Origin: Methanolobus sp. UBA474
Lineage (GTDB): Archaea; Halobacteriota; Methanosarcinia; Methanosarcinales; Methanosarcinaceae
Direction of reading: 5' to 3'
Length of the DNA stretch: 5,507 nt
Assembly (NCBI GenBank): GCA_002501695.1
Contig: DANZ01000006.1
Location: 1-5,507 of the forward strand
A program made the position numbers and the translations under genes. Shown in pieces: positions 5,443 to 5,507 of this stretch. Position 1 is the stretch's first letter. The number at the start of each line of letters is the position of its first letter. The notes below the pieces were generated by a model. That model made no database searches. It saw only the letters and a program-made list of their open reading frames with translations, and was not told where the DNA came from.

Positions 5443-5507
5443 ATGATAGATGGCAAGTTTCCAGGACAGCAAGGCAGAAACATCATACCTGCAATCACTC
5501 AGAAGAT
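5443..5507 (+). CDS. possible 5' fragment of a divergent gene
   Basis: An ATG-started frame stays open to the window edge (about 21 codons, beginning MIDGKFPGQQGRN). An in-frame ATG also exists at 5434. The plus-strand TATA-like TTTATATT at 5415-5422 is correctly spaced for a leaderless start at 5443. There is no Shine-Dalgarno site and I do not recognise the peptide. The piece is too short to judge, and a minus-strand gene reading through here cannot be excluded. Confidence 0.25.
   Translation, partial: MIDGKFPGQQGRNIIPAITQK

Noticed and set aside
1..5507. CRISPR arrays, insertion sequences, tRNA or rRNA genes
   Set aside because: No regularly spaced repeats, transposase motifs, terminal inverted repeats, tRNA cloverleaf or rRNA signatures were seen on either strand.

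Overview
The window reads as chromosomal DNA from a euryarchaeon, most likely a methanogen of the Methanosarcinales. This rests on the archaeal gene set (aIF1A, Rio1 kinase, Dim2/Pno1-type KH protein, a DUF1614 membrane protein, a single-domain KaiC-like ATPase), on TATA-box promoters, and on GGTG/GGAG-type ribosome binding sites. The genus is an inference from protein flavour, not proven.

Layout. Bases 1-520 hold no convincing protein gene. On the minus strand they contain two tandem copies of the same arrangement: a TATA box, then 27-28 nt later GUCCUCGC opening a 7-bp hairpin. I read this as a duplicated small-RNA locus. Bases 200-520 also carry a perfect 7-bp hairpin and a 12-bp palindrome. 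Bases 581-2281 (plus strand) form a tight cluster, aIF1A - Rio1 - KH/Dim2, that links translation initiation with small-subunit maturation. The best start for aIF1A is a non-canonical CTG. A DUF1614 membrane protein with its own promoter follows (2344-3036). Its 3' end overlaps by 15 bp the convergent minus-strand gene for a KaiC/RAD55-family ATPase (3022-3927). That ATPase has its own strong TATA box. Upstream of it, on the same strand, lies dihydroorotase pyrC (4004-5407), which has an unusual Asp/Asn-rich C-terminal tail. Bases 5408-5507 are a short divergent intergenic region, possibly with the first codons of a plus-strand gene leaving the window.

How the genes relate. aIF1A, Rio1 and the KH protein act on the 30S subunit: start-site scanning, cytoplasmic maturation, and 16S rRNA 3'-end binding. 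DUF1614 and the KaiC-like protein have no assigned pathway here. PyrC is a stand-alone pyrimidine biosynthesis enzyme. The most unusual signals are the tandem structured-RNA candidates and the CTG start of the initiation-factor gene.
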